This document shows, piece by piece, positions 8,746 to 17,149 of a stretch of DNA of 60,127 bases; the first letter of the stretch is position 1; each line of letters starts with the position of its first letter. Source of the stretch: an uncultured Acidobacteriota bacterium (GTDB taxonomy: Bacteria > Acidobacteriota > Vicinamibacteria > Marinacidobacterales > SMYC01); assembly GCA_947259165.1 (NCBI GenBank), contig CAMYKY010000028.1, forward strand, positions 1-60,127, in the 5' to 3' direction. Made by a program: the position numbers and the translations under genes. The notes under the pieces are model-generated. The model searched no databases, had not been told where the DNA came from, and was given only the letters and a program-made list of their open reading frames with translations.

Positions 8746-10203
8746 ATGAAGCGGACCCACGCTTTGATAGCGTTGCTCATCGGTATTTCTTGTGGCGTGT
8801 CGCACGCCCAGGACCCTCGGCGGCCGGACGTCTTGTTCATTGCTATCGACGATTTGAACGACTGGGTCGGCGTGCTCGGAGGCCATCCCCAAGCAAGCAC
8901 GCCGAACATCGATGCGCTGGCTGCGCGGGGAATGCTGTTTACCAACGCTCATACTCCAGGGACGTCCTGTAACCCGGCACGCACCGCGATCCTCACGGGT
9001 CTGAAGCCTGCCACCACCGGCATCTACAACAACGGCGGCGATTGGCGAAGTGTCGAGGCGTTGCGGGGCAAAGCCACGCTACCCAGACATTTCCGCGAAC
9101 AGGGTTATCGGACGCTCGGGGCCGGCAAGATATTCCACGCGCACACGTACACAGCAGGGGGCTTTTTCGGCCTCAACGATCTCGATGCCTGGGAGGCCTT
9201 CTATCCGTCCGTGCGCCGTCAGCTGCCCGACGAGGTCGGTCCCGTGATGCGGCCCGCGAACGGAAGCCCAGCCTTTCCCGGCGCCCCGGGCGAGCCCTCG
9301 AGGTTCCTGGGTTTCGACTGGGCACCTATGGTCGCCGAGGACTCTGCGATGGGTGACGGGCAAGTGGTCTCGTGGGCTACGCGCCACCTTGCGACCGAAA
9401 GCGGCGCACCGCGATTTTTGGCGGTGGGCATCTACCGGCCTCACCTTCCCTGGTATGTGCCGCAGAAGTATTTCGATCAGCACCCGCTTTCCGAGATAGT
9501 GCTCCCACCGACTCTAGACAACGACCTCGAAGACGTTCCCGCGATCGCTCACAGGGTGCGAAACCTGGACGGAGTCGAAAACCACAAGTGGGTGCTCGAA
9601 GCGGGCCGATGGAAGGAAGGCGTGCAGGCGTACCTCGCCAGTACCAGCTTCGCGGACGCCATGGTGGGTCAGCTCCTCCATGCACTGGATCGGAGCGGAC
9701 GCGCCGAGGACACGATCATCGTGCTTTGGTCCGACCATGGCTTTCACCTTGGAGAAAAGCAACGCTGGCGCAAGTGGACGCTTTGGCAGCGTACGACGCA
9801 TGTCCCGCTCATCGTCATCGCTCCGGGCGTCACCAGTCCAGGAAGTAGAACGAACAAACCAGTCTCCTTGCTCGACGTCTACCCCACGCTCACCGAGCTC
9901 GCTGGAGTGGCAACGCCACAACACGTCGAGGGGACGAGCCTCGTCCCGCTCATCCGCAACCCGGACGCTTCCTGGGACCACGCAGCGCTCACCAACAACG
10001 GGTACCGCGAGCACTCGGTCCGGGGCGAACGCTACCGCTACACCCGCCACGCCGATGACTCCGAGGAGCTCTATGACGTGCAGTCGGACCCGAACGAGTG
10101 GCACAATCTCGCGGGAGATCCCGAGCTCACCTCCGTCAAACAACGGCTTTCTCGCTGGCTTCCCGAGGTCAACGCACCGAGTGTCACTCCGGGACGAAAT
10201 TGA
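8746..10203 (+). CDS. Secreted sulfatase, iduronate-2-sulfatase-like
   Basis: This 485-residue exported protein starts at the ATG of MKRTHALIALL and has a classic signal peptide ending near AHAQ-like VSHAQ. An in-frame ATG 42 bp upstream would disrupt the signal peptide. Metal ligands Asp35-Asp36 occur in IAIDDLNDW. The sulfatase signature SCNPARTAILTG places the formylglycine Cys at residue 75 and Arg at 79. The motif WSDHGFHLGEKQRW supplies further metal ligands. Overall order resembles iduronate-2-sulfatase-type (S1) enzymes that act on sulfated polysaccharides. Activity would need a formylglycine-generating enzyme, not present here. The mtgA gene follows immediately across a duplicated junction. 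Confidence 0.9.
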   Translation: MKRTHALIALLIGISCGVSHAQDPRRPDVLFIAIDDLNDWVGVLGGHPQASTPNIDALAARGMLFTNAHTPGTSCNPARTAILTGLKPATTGIYNNGGDWRSVEALRGKATLPRHFREQGYRTLGAGKIFHAHTYTAGGFFGLNDLDAWEAFYPSVRRQLPDEVGPVMRPANGSPAFPGAPGEPSRFLGFDWAPMVAEDSAMGDGQVVSWATRHLATESGAPRFLAVGIYRPHLPWYVPQKYFDQHPLSEIVLPPTLDNDLEDVPAIAHRVRNLDGVENHKWVLEAGRWKEGVQAYLASTSFADAMVGQLLHALDRSGRAEDTIIVLWSDHGFHLGEKQRWRKWTLWQRTTHVPLIVIAPGVTSPGSRTNKPVSLLDVYPTLTELAGVATPQHVEGTSLVPLIRNPDASWDHAALTNNGYREHSVRGERYRYTRHADDSEELYDVQSDPNEWHNLAGDPELTSVKQRLSRWLPEVNAPSVTPGRN

Positions 10204-10238
10204 ATGGATCGGCGTTTCATGAATGGATCGGCGTTTCA
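10201..10238 (+). repeat. Perfect 19-bp tandem duplication at the sulfatase-mtgA junction
   Basis: Bases 10201-10219 and 10220-10238 are identical (each begins TGAATGGATCG). The first copy contains the sulfatase stop TGA and an ATG at 10204; the second contains the ATG at 10223 that is in frame with mtgA. Because 19 is not a multiple of three, the first ATG opens a different frame that runs about 51 codons to a stop inside mtgA. Confidence 0.97.
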
Positions 10239-10987
10239 GATCCAAGACCATTTGGATCGCTGCAACTGCAGGTGCACTCGCCCTGTCGTTCGTCGGATAC
10301 GGCGTGTTCGTCGTCGCAACGCTGTCGGACGTCTGCTACCTCACCAAAGAGAATCCTAGCGAGACTGCCCTCATGATCGAGCGCGGCGGCGAGCGGGCTC
10401 AGCTCTGGGTTCCTCTCACGGACATTTCGCCGATGCTCGTTCGCGCCGTGCTCATGGGCGAGGATGCGGGCTTCTACGGCCACAACGGCTTCGACACCCA
10501 TGAGATGCAAGAAGCCTTCAAGCGAAACTGGGAGGCAGGAAGAACCGTCCGGGGCGCGAGCACGATCACGCAACAGCTCGCAAAGAACCTGTTCCTGTCG
10601 ACGGAGCGGACTTACTCCCGCAAGCTCAAAGAAGCTCTTTTGACTTACCGTCTCGAAAAAACGCTATCGAAACGCCGTATCCTCGAAATCTATTTGAACG
10701 TGATCGAATGGGGCGACGGCGTCTACGGCGCCGACGCCGCGTCGCGAGATGTTTTCGGAAAGTCCATGACATGGCTAAACGCCGCAGAGGCCGCAACGTT
10801 GGCGGCCATGATCCCGAGCCCCGTACGACTCAACCCGTGCGAGCAGCCGAAGTCGGTTCGCATCAGGCGAGATCGGATCTTGAATTGGATGCACGGTGCG
10901 GGAGACTTGACCGCGGAGGATTTGGAACAGGCGTTGGACAGTACGCCTCGCCTGCGGCAGTGCATTAACGGCAGCAACAGGTCTTAG
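10223..10987 (+). CDS. mtgA: Monofunctional peptidoglycan transglycosylase
   Basis: This 254-residue inner-membrane protein polymerises glycan strands from lipid II. One N-terminal transmembrane helix (about residues 9-32) is followed by a GT51 domain. Motifs are MGEDAGFYGHNGFD, with the catalytic Glu in the usual ED position, then GASTITQQLAKNLFLS, and RKLKEALLTYRLEKTLSKRRILEIYLNVIEWGDGVYG. There is no transpeptidase domain, and the length is normal for MtgA. Start 10223 is the only ATG giving the membrane anchor in frame. It has no clear Shine-Dalgarno, so re-initiation after the sulfatase stop 20 bp upstream is likely. Confidence 0.93.
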   Translation: MDRRFRSKTIWIAATAGALALSFVGYGVFVVATLSDVCYLTKENPSETALMIERGGERAQLWVPLTDISPMLVRAVLMGEDAGFYGHNGFDTHEMQEAFKRNWEAGRTVRGASTITQQLAKNLFLSTERTYSRKLKEALLTYRLEKTLSKRRILEIYLNVIEWGDGVYGADAASRDVFGKSMTWLNAAEAATLAAMIPSPVRLNPCEQPKSVRIRRDRILNWMHGAGDLTAEDLEQALDSTPRLRQCINGSNRS

Positions 10988-11000
10988 GTTGGGAGCTGCC

Positions 11001-11121
11001 CCCCTCACCCGCCCGCCTTCGGCGGGCGACCTCTCCCCCAACACGGGGGAGAGGTTATTCATATTGTTAACCTCTCCCCTTTAGGGGAGAGGTCGGCTCG
11101 CAAAGCGAGCCGGGTGAGGGG
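11001..11121. repeat. Multi-hairpin palindromic element between convergent genes
   Basis: An outer inverted repeat (CCCCTCACCC at 11001-11010, GGGTGAGGGG at 11112-11121) encloses four perfect hairpins. These are a 7-bp stem with TTC loop (11011-11027), an 11-bp stem (11029-11055), a 10-bp stem with TTTA loop (11070-11093) and an 8-bp stem with AAA loop (11094-11112). The right side is followed by ATTTTTCTT. Lying between the ends of mtgA and the PuuD-like gene, it could act as a bidirectional terminator. A related element is at 26991-27094, and its first 11 bases recur at 17146-17156. Confidence 0.85.
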
Positions 11122-11128
11122 ATTTTTC

Positions 11129-11908
11129 TTAGAAGCCTTGCACCTTGCCTGCTTTCTTATAGCAGTGCCAGATAATGTGCCAGCCAAGGGCGATGATCGC
11201 GAGCCAGAACACCCAGGAGTACTCCGACGGGATACCCATATTGCCACCCTGGAAGTAGACCGTGTGCTGGCCGATCATGGCCCAGATCAGCGGGAGTGAC
11301 ATGTAGGTGTTGTGCTTGGAGCGGAGGCCGGCCATCCCTGCATCGGCGGCATCGGGCGCATCACCGTTTTTGATAGCTCGAATGATCCGCTGCTGCGCGG
11401 GCCAGATGCGAAACCAGACGTTGAAAGCCATGGTCGTTCCAAACATGGCGCCGGTGTGGATCAGGATCGCACGATAGTGGAAATGGCCCACGTAGACGAA
11501 GGCCGCGACGACCGCTGAAACCAGAACGAACGTCACGATGACGGCCGCCTTCACGTTCGCCTTGAGTCCGCTCTTCCAGAGAGCGTCGTACACGAAAACG
11601 CCGAGAAACGTGACGGCCACCATAACGATGACATTACCAGAGAACCCATCGGCGGAAAGGTTCTCCGGTGCGTACGCGTAGTAGACGAGGATGAGGAGAG
11701 AGACGCCGGTAATCCACGTCCACGCCGCACCCCAGCGAAACCAGTAAAGCGCTCTCGGCATTAGCTCCGGCACTACTTGCTTTTTTGTAGGGCCATCGAG
11801 CTTCGCTGCCATCTGCCCGTTGACGAAGTTGAAGTAGTAGAGCAACCCAATCCATAGAATCCCGACGAAAATGTGCATCCATCGGAACAGTGCCTCGACA
11901 CCTAGCAT
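11129..11908 (-). CDS. PuuD-like urate hydroxylase membrane domain
   Basis: This 259-residue integral membrane protein has about seven or eight hydrophobic helices. Its features match the membrane part of urate hydroxylase PuuD: LFRWMHIFVGILWIGLLYYFNF at the N-terminus, PRALYWFRWGAAWTW, GHFHYRAILIHTGAMFGT, and a closing WAIIxLGWHIIWH-like helix. Conserved His and Trp residues in these helices could bind haem. Full-length PuuD has a C-terminal cytochrome c domain; no CxxCH motif is seen here, so an electron acceptor must be separate or the function differs. A strong GGAGGGG Shine-Dalgarno precedes the ATG. No purine-catabolism genes lie adjacent. Confidence 0.75.
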   Translation of the reverse strand: MLGVEALFRWMHIFVGILWIGLLYYFNFVNGQMAAKLDGPTKKQVVPELMPRALYWFRWGAAWTWITGVSLLILVYYAYAPENLSADGFSGNVIVMVAVTFLGVFVYDALWKSGLKANVKAAVIVTFVLVSAVVAAFVYVGHFHYRAILIHTGAMFGTTMAFNVWFRIWPAQQRIIRAIKNGDAPDAADAGMAGLRSKHNTYMSLPLIWAMIGQHTVYFQGGNMGIPSEYSWVFWLAIIALGWHIIWHCYKKAGKVQGF

Positions 11909-11931
11909 TTCCCCTCCTTGCCTCTAGTGGA

Positions 11932-12022
11932 CTGTAACAGTTATTCGTTGCCAAAATCGCGGGTCCTTTTGCGCGCTGGCTGCGTTGCGATTCCTCGAAA
12001 TATCCAGATATTTGGTCGTCAA
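11932..12022. repeat. Partial copy of the CTGTAACAG MITE-like element
   Basis: From 11932 the sequence matches the left 80 or so bases of the element at 28203-28351 with only a few substitutions. It begins CTGTAACAGTTATTCG and continues to ATATCCAGATA, and the extended left flank TAGTGG matches the right flank of the other copy in inverse orientation. The matching inverted right end is absent, so this copy looks truncated. It lies between the PuuD-like start and the AttH-like stop. Confidence 0.8.
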
Positions 12023-12063
12023 CCCACCCTTTTTCTTGTCTATCCATGATCGAATCCGTCGGC

Positions 12064-13158
12064 TCACACCGGCGGTCGGTTGCCGTCGCCATAACCCGCG
12101 AGCTCGACGAACCCCCGGCCGGTGACCCCTCCAGAGACCTCAACCGCGCCCTCCCAGTAGTAAACCCTCCCCGGCAGCCGACTGCGGTTCTCCTGGTCGG
12201 CGGCGAGCCCACGGAGCTCGAAATCGAGACCCGCCGACGGCAAACGTACCCGCCAACGAGACGGGTACCGGGCGTCCGTCGATGGGCTCGTCCAGGTCTC
12301 CAAGACATCGACCACGAAATCGCCCATTGTCAGGTACTCGGCGACGCCCTGCCCATCGATCAGTGTCCCACTCGCGTAGTCCACCGAGCCGTCGGCGGTC
12401 CGCATCAAGTACAACATGACGTCGCGACCGTCATCGAGCTGCAGGCTGAACCAGTCCCACCCAACCTGGTTCTCCCCCAAATGGGAAGAGCTGAACTCCT
12501 TGTCCATCCAGCTCTCGCCGCGGACTGAGAACCGCTCGCCGTCGAGCTCCACCTCGCCCGTGGTCGCAAGGCGGGTGAAGCTGTAGTACTGGCTCGCCGC
12601 GCTGGAGTCGGTCCCTTTCCGACTGAAGCCGCCGGGTCCTTGAAAAACGAGGGGCTTATCGGCGTTTGTCTCGAGCCGAAAGCTCATTCCCTGCCTCGTG
12701 TCAACGGCCGCCACGTCGAACCCGTTCCCGTTCCAATCGAGACTCCAAAGCCCCTCGGTGCCGGCCGGGCCGCGCGACCATCCAATCCTCGACTCTGGAT
12801 AGTCGCTAAACGATGCGAGTAGCGGGGTTTCCCGATAAAACGTCTCCGCAAACACGTGCTCTCCCGACGCCAAATCCGTGACCGCCGCGTGGCCCATGAT
12901 GACGCTCGTGGACGCCCAGTCGGAGTCGAGCTCGACCGGCTCGTTCAACACGCCGATGCGAAACAACGTGAACTGATAGCCGAAACGCCGAGTCCGATCG
13001 CTTTCAGCTTGGAGGTGCCCGGTCAAATACCACCACTCGGTGCGATACCCGTCGTGCGCCCAATGATCCTGCGGAAACGACCACGGGTATTCTGGCACTG
13101 CCACGCGCCACTCCCCTGCGGCAAGAGCAAGACTCAGAACGAGCGCCACACGAGTCAC
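12064..13158 (-). CDS. Secreted AttH/CrtC-like lipocalin-fold protein
   Basis: This 364-residue protein has a short signal sequence (VTRVALVLSLALAAGEW). The start is a GTG overlapping the permease stop by one base. YRTEWWYLTGHL and the later DWFSLQLDDGRDVMLYLMR, with GESWMDKEFSSS, are typical of the AttH/CrtC superfamily (PF07143/PF17186, formerly DUF2006). This is a double-lipocalin fold including carotenoid 1,2-hydratases. It ends the isochorismatase-ABC operon, and AttH proteins are repeatedly found beside FtsX-type ABC transporters, so it may receive or bind a lipid handled by the transporter. The ligand is unknown. Confidence 0.87.
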   Translation of the reverse strand: MTRVALVLSLALAAGEWRVAVPEYPWSFPQDHWAHDGYRTEWWYLTGHLQAESDRTRRFGYQFTLFRIGVLNEPVELDSDWASTSVIMGHAAVTDLASGEHVFAETFYRETPLLASFSDYPESRIGWSRGPAGTEGLWSLDWNGNGFDVAAVDTRQGMSFRLETNADKPLVFQGPGGFSRKGTDSSAASQYYSFTRLATTGEVELDGERFSVRGESWMDKEFSSSHLGENQVGWDWFSLQLDDGRDVMLYLMRTADGSVDYASGTLIDGQGVAEYLTMGDFVVDVLETWTSPSTDARYPSRWRVRLPSAGLDFELRGLAADQENRSRLPGRVYYWEGAVEVSGGVTGRGFVELAGYGDGNRPPV

Positions 13159-15668
13159 TACAAATCCTCTCGCCGGAGCTCAGTCGCCGGCGTTCGGCTC
13201 GCGATAATCGCCGGGTACACGCTCGCGACGGACGAGGCCAGCAACACGATCGCGCTCTGCCAAACCAGGAGCCCAAGGGGCCAGTGCATTGCGATCGTCC
13301 ACCCGAAAAACGCCCGGTTGACGACGTAGATGAGAATCAGCGCGAAGGCCACGCCCGCGACCGAGCCGAGCGCGATCCCCGCCGCTCCGATGCCGAGCCC
13401 TTTCCCTAGGTAGATGCGAAAAATCTGAAGACGCGAAGCGCCCAACGCCCGATAGAGCGCGAGCTCCGAGGTGCGCTCCCTTGCCAGAACAATGAGGGTC
13501 AACGCGACCCCGCAAACCGCAATGAGAAGGCTCATGTATCGAAGCAGCCTGGTAATCGCGAAGGTCTGGTCAAAGACCTGCATCGCACGTTCTCGCAGTC
13601 CGCGGTTGCTTCGCATGCTGAGGGGCGTTGCTTGAAACGCTACTCTAAGCTCGTCGACGACGTCGTCTGCGTCCGAGTCCGGGGCTAGGTACAACGCAAC
13701 GCTCGCGACCGTGCCGCCACCGAAGCGCTCCGTCATCGTGTCGAGATGCAAGAAGGCCGAGCCGAGCTCACTGCTGTAGTCGTAGTAGATGCCCGCAATC
13801 GGAAACGACACGGGACCATCGGGCCCGTCGACGACGAGATCGTCCCCAACGTGCAGCCCTTCTTTGCGCGCCAGTGGCTCTCCCACGAGCACGGAGTCTC
13901 GCGGGAGCTCCTCGACCTCTCCTTCGAGGAGCGCGAAGCGGGCTCGATCGACCGGAACGCTGGCGTCGACGCCCGCAAGCGAGAAACGCCTTCCGTTGGT
14001 GTAGGCGAAGAACTGTCTCAGCCGATCCACGTGCGTGACTGCCGGATGACGCTTCAGCCTCTCGATCACATCCGCGCCGATCGTGGCGTGGGAAGCCGCC
14101 CGGCGTCGCGACGGCGTCGACACGTAAATATCCGCCTGGATCGTTCTCTCAATCCAAATATCCAGCGTGTCACGAAAGCTCGACACCATCGTCGTGACCC
14201 CGACCACCATGCTCACCGCAATAGCGAGCGCGGCGACCGCGACTGGGGTCGTTTGCAGCTGTCTGCCGAGTCCCTTCACACCATACGCGAGTCCAAACGA
14301 ACGCACTGGCAGACGCGACGTCGCAAGCTGAACGAGCCACGGTGTCAACAGGGGGATCGCACAGATCAACAAAAACGCCTGAACGAACCCCGCCGGGCGC
14401 CACCGGTCGCCAGCAACGGCGTAAACACCGACAATGGCGAGCACACACAAAACGCCGGCGGCGAACCAACGGGGCGCTTTCTCCCCAACGCGCGCGTGCA
14501 ATGAAAAAGCAGCGAGAAGCGACCTCGTGTCCTTTCGCCCAAGCTCGAGCGCGGGCGCCAATGCACCTAGCCCCGCACCGGCAAGGCCTACCGCCGCACC
14601 GAGAACGAAAAACCACGGAGGGACGACGAGTTGATGGATCTCTTCGAGCAGGTACAAATTCGATAGCGTCGCGCTCACGCGATCGATGTTCGCGCGCGCT
14701 CCCAAGTAGCCGAGCGGCATCCCGACCGCAACGCCGGCGAGGCCCAGAAGGGCGACGTCGCCAACGAGAAGCCCGAAGACTTGCCGGTGTGTCGCTCCCA
14801 GCGAGCGCAGCAGCCCGAACTCGGTGCGTCGCCGCACGAGTGCCGCCTGGGTGCTGGAGAATACGAGAAAGCCACCGACGAACAAGCTGATGAGGCTCAA
14901 AGCCGTCAAGTTGAGACGAAACGCACTGAGTAGATCCGCCGCTTGTTCTTCCCGCTGCTCCGGCGTCAGGATCATGGCTTTCGTTCCGAGCTTGCGATCG
15001 AGCGCGGCAACGACAGCCGCTTCGTCCACGCCGTCGACGAGCTTGACGTCGATCTGATCGACCTGGCCGCGCGAACCCAGCAGGGATTGCGCCTGCGCGA
15101 TGTCCATGACCGCGAGGCGAGGGCTTGCGAGCGGTGTAGCCTTTTCGAAGTCCGAGAGCGCCCCTACCACGAGCTCGGCGGTGCGGGTGCCGATGCTGAC
15201 ACTCAAACGTTCGCCGACGCTCCAGCCGCGCTCGCGCGCCAGAGTTGCCGTGACCGCGACCCAGCCCGATTGGCCCAACGCGGCCGAGACATCGACCGCT
15301 TCGCCTTCCCACGGGACGTCGATCGCGGTGAAAAAATCCACGCCGATGACCTCCAACACAATCGGGTCGGCGTCCCTGAGGGTGACGTCCACACGATAGA
15401 GCGGCCACGCTGCGGCGACGCCCGGCGTCGCGAGCACCTCCGGATAGAGAGTCTCCGGAAGAGTCGGCATTTTCCCCAGGAGGATCAAATCCGCGCTCCC
15501 ACTGACCGCCAGCATGCTGCCGCGAAACGCACCGAGCGCGTTGAGATTGATGATTTGGATGGAGACGACGGACGCAACCCCAATCGACACACCGAAAAGA
15601 CTCAGCGCGAAAAGAAGCACGCCTCCTCGTAGCTGCGCCCTGAGCGCGCGAAAAAAATAGCGGATCAC
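13158..15668 (-). CDS. FtsX/MacB-type ABC transporter permease (fused two-unit)
   Basis: At 836 residues this permease has the duplicated layout. TM1 (residues 15-37) and an extracellular domain are followed by a three-helix FtsX core around residues 255-385. Two more helices then join a second TM/extracellular/FtsX unit ending near residue 830. It begins with GTG overlapping the ATPase stop (GTGA), and its TAG overlaps the AttH-like start. Such LolCE/AttFG-like permeases move lipids or lipoproteins, or transmit mechanical force across the envelope, rather than importing small solutes. The cargo is not evident. Confidence 0.9.
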   Translation of the reverse strand: MIRYFFRALRAQLRGGVLLFALSLFGVSIGVASVVSIQIINLNALGAFRGSMLAVSGSADLILLGKMPTLPETLYPEVLATPGVAAAWPLYRVDVTLRDADPIVLEVIGVDFFTAIDVPWEGEAVDVSAALGQSGWVAVTATLARERGWSVGERLSVSIGTRTAELVVGALSDFEKATPLASPRLAVMDIAQAQSLLGSRGQVDQIDVKLVDGVDEAAVVAALDRKLGTKAMILTPEQREEQAADLLSAFRLNLTALSLISLFVGGFLVFSSTQAALVRRRTEFGLLRSLGATHRQVFGLLVGDVALLGLAGVAVGMPLGYLGARANIDRVSATLSNLYLLEEIHQLVVPPWFFVLGAAVGLAGAGLGALAPALELGRKDTRSLLAAFSLHARVGEKAPRWFAAGVLCVLAIVGVYAVAGDRWRPAGFVQAFLLICAIPLLTPWLVQLATSRLPVRSFGLAYGVKGLGRQLQTTPVAVAALAIAVSMVVGVTTMVSSFRDTLDIWIERTIQADIYVSTPSRRRAASHATIGADVIERLKRHPAVTHVDRLRQFFAYTNGRRFSLAGVDASVPVDRARFALLEGEVEELPRDSVLVGEPLARKEGLHVGDDLVVDGPDGPVSFPIAGIYYDYSSELGSAFLHLDTMTERFGGGTVASVALYLAPDSDADDVVDELRVAFQATPLSMRSNRGLRERAMQVFDQTFAITRLLRYMSLLIAVCGVALTLIVLARERTSELALYRALGASRLQIFRIYLGKGLGIGAAGIALGSVAGVAFALILIYVVNRAFFGWTIAMHWPLGLLVWQSAIVLLASSVASVYPAIIASRTPATELRREDL

Positions 15669-16348
15669 GTACGCTCGAGCCTTCCGCTGTGCAGACTCAA
15701 ACGCTCGTCCGCTTGCGCGGCCTGCTCTTCGCTGTGGGTCACGTAGAGCAACGCGCCCTGTTCGTCGTCGACGAGCTGCATCAGAAGATCCATCACGACC
15801 TCGGAATTATCGTCATCGAGATTGCCGGTCGGCTCGTCCGCCAGAAGCAGCCGCGGCTTGCGGAGGAGCGCACGGCAAATTGCAACCCGCTGCATCTCGC
15901 CGCCGCTCAACGTGGACGCGGGCTGTGTCGCGAACGCGGAGAGCCCGACCCGATCGAGCAGCTTCCGGCCTCTTTCTTCGAACGTCCGGTCCGACGCAAT
16001 CCATCCCGGAAGCGCAACGTTCTCCCATACTGTCAGATGCGGGAGAAGGTAGAAAAACTGAAAGACGAGACCGATATCGTCGCGGCGGATCAGGGTGCGT
16101 TGTCGGTCCGTGAGCGCTCCGAGGTCCCGCCCGACAAACGACACCGCGCCCGCGCTGGGGATATCGATCCCTGCCGCGAGATGTAGCAGCGTGGACTTTC
16201 CGCTACCGCTACGTCCCGTAATCGCAAGCTTCTTCCCCGCCGCAATCTCGAACGACACGTCATCGAGAGCTTTGAGTACTCCGCCGCTCGGTTGGCTGTA
16301 GTGCTTGGCGACGCTGTGGAATCGAAGAACAGGCTCGTCCAAGCTCAC
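15665..16348 (-). CDS. ABC transporter ATP-binding protein (LolD/MacB class)
   Basis: This 227-residue ATPase has Walker [11 protein letters not shown]-loop [17 protein letters not shown], signature [15 protein letters not shown], Walker [13 protein letters not shown] and H-loop YVTHSEEQA. The LFQ/ENV and TGNLD patterns are those of the LolD/MacB/FtsE class. The GTG start overlaps the isochorismatase stop (GTGA). The frame is open for another 79 codons upstream, but that arginine-rich stretch is antisense-like and inside the neighbouring gene. It energises the FtsX-type permease encoded immediately downstream. Confidence 0.93.
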   Translation of the reverse strand: MSLDEPVLRFHSVAKHYSQPSGGVLKALDDVSFEIAAGKKLAITGRSGSGKSTLLHLAAGIDIPSAGAVSFVGRDLGALTDRQRTLIRRDDIGLVFQFFYLLPHLTVWENVALPGWIASDRTFEERGRKLLDRVGLSAFATQPASTLSGGEMQRVAICRALLRKPRLLLADEPTGNLDDDNSEVVMDLLMQLVDDEQGALLYVTHSEEQAAQADERLSLHSGRLERT

Positions 16349-16905
16349 TTGTAGAGGGCCTGAACTTCCTTGAAGCTGGGGTGTTTCGCGTCCTCGAGCA
16401 GCTCGAACGCTGCCGCCTCCGCTGTCGTCAGAACTGCGCCCGCGCGCTCCATCCTGGACAGCGCGACGTCCCGATCCCGAAGCTTGCGGGATGCGACTCC
16501 GTCGACCGCGACATGAACTCCCAACCCTCGTTGTAGCAGATCGTGCACGGTTTGAGAAACGCAAACGTGGGCCTCGATGCCGCAAACAAGGGCCTGACGC
16601 GAACGCAGCTCGATGAGGCGATTGGAGACTTCATCGCTCCCGCACGAGCTGAAACAAGTCTTGGCGAACGGCTTCGAGTCACCGAGGACCGTTCGGAGCT
16701 CCTCAACGGTCAAACCGAGCCCTTTCGGATACTGCTCGGTCACGAGGACCGGAAGCTCGAGAGCCCGAAACGTCTTCACCAACCGTACCGCGACGTCGAT
16801 CAGCTCACTGGCATTCGCCATCACTGGCCGAAACCGCTCCTGTATGTCGACGACAATCAAGCATGCCCCGACGGGCTGCAGGAGACTCGGATGTTTATTG
16901 GTCAT
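16345..16905 (-). CDS. Isochorismatase-family cysteine hydrolase
   Basis: This 186-residue hydrolase has the expected Asp20 (LIVVDIQERF), Lys82 (FAKTCFSS) and nucleophile Cys115 (CGIEAHVCVSQT) triad of the family. The start is the ATG of MTNKHPSLL; the upstream in-frame extension is basic and lies in a repeat-containing gap. It most resembles the short YcaC/ISOC1-like members whose substrates are undefined. It opens a coupled operon with the ABC exporter and AttH-like protein, an unusual association for this family. Confidence 0.87.
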   Translation of the reverse strand: MTNKHPSLLQPVGACLIVVDIQERFRPVMANASELIDVAVRLVKTFRALELPVLVTEQYPKGLGLTVEELRTVLGDSKPFAKTCFSSCGSDEVSNRLIELRSRQALVCGIEAHVCVSQTVHDLLQRGLGVHVAVDGVASRKLRDRDVALSRMERAGAVLTTAEAAAFELLEDAKHPSFKEVQALYK

Positions 16906-16962
16906 CCGGTGAATCTTTTCACGCTGACGCTGGCTTCGCCACTTGACCGTCTCACCGAGGAG

Positions 16963-17132
16963 CCACTGAGACACTGAGGCCCTCACGGAGAGAGACTTCG
17001 TTCCCGTTCCCGTTCCCGTTCCCGACTAAGAATGCTGCGGCCCGTCGCCCAGCCTTACTCGTAGAGCTCACTTTCGGGTGGCGCTGCTAGCATCTTCGGT
17101 CGGGAACGGGCACGCGCACGCGCACGGGCACG
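16963..17132. repeat. Intergenic repeat cluster: hexamer array and 12-bp inverted repeat
   Basis: This gap of roughly 245 bp holds three repeat types. CCACTGAGACACTGAGGC is at 16963-16980. Four perfect CGTTCC units occupy 16999-17022. A perfect 12-bp inverted repeat (CCCGTTCCCGAC at 17015-17026, GTCGGGAACGGG at 17099-17110) could close a 72-nt loop. It is followed by GCGCAC-type units to 17132. No gene is seen here. The region is upstream of the isochorismatase operon and downstream of the polytopic membrane gene. Confidence 0.85.
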
Positions 17133-17149
17133 ATAAGAAAGCTTTCCCC

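Noticed and set aside
13746-15632. Several plus-strand and alternate-frame open frames of 180-412 codons inside the ABC permease gene
   Set aside because: All are Arg-rich shadows of the permease frame, which has clear transmembrane and FtsX features.
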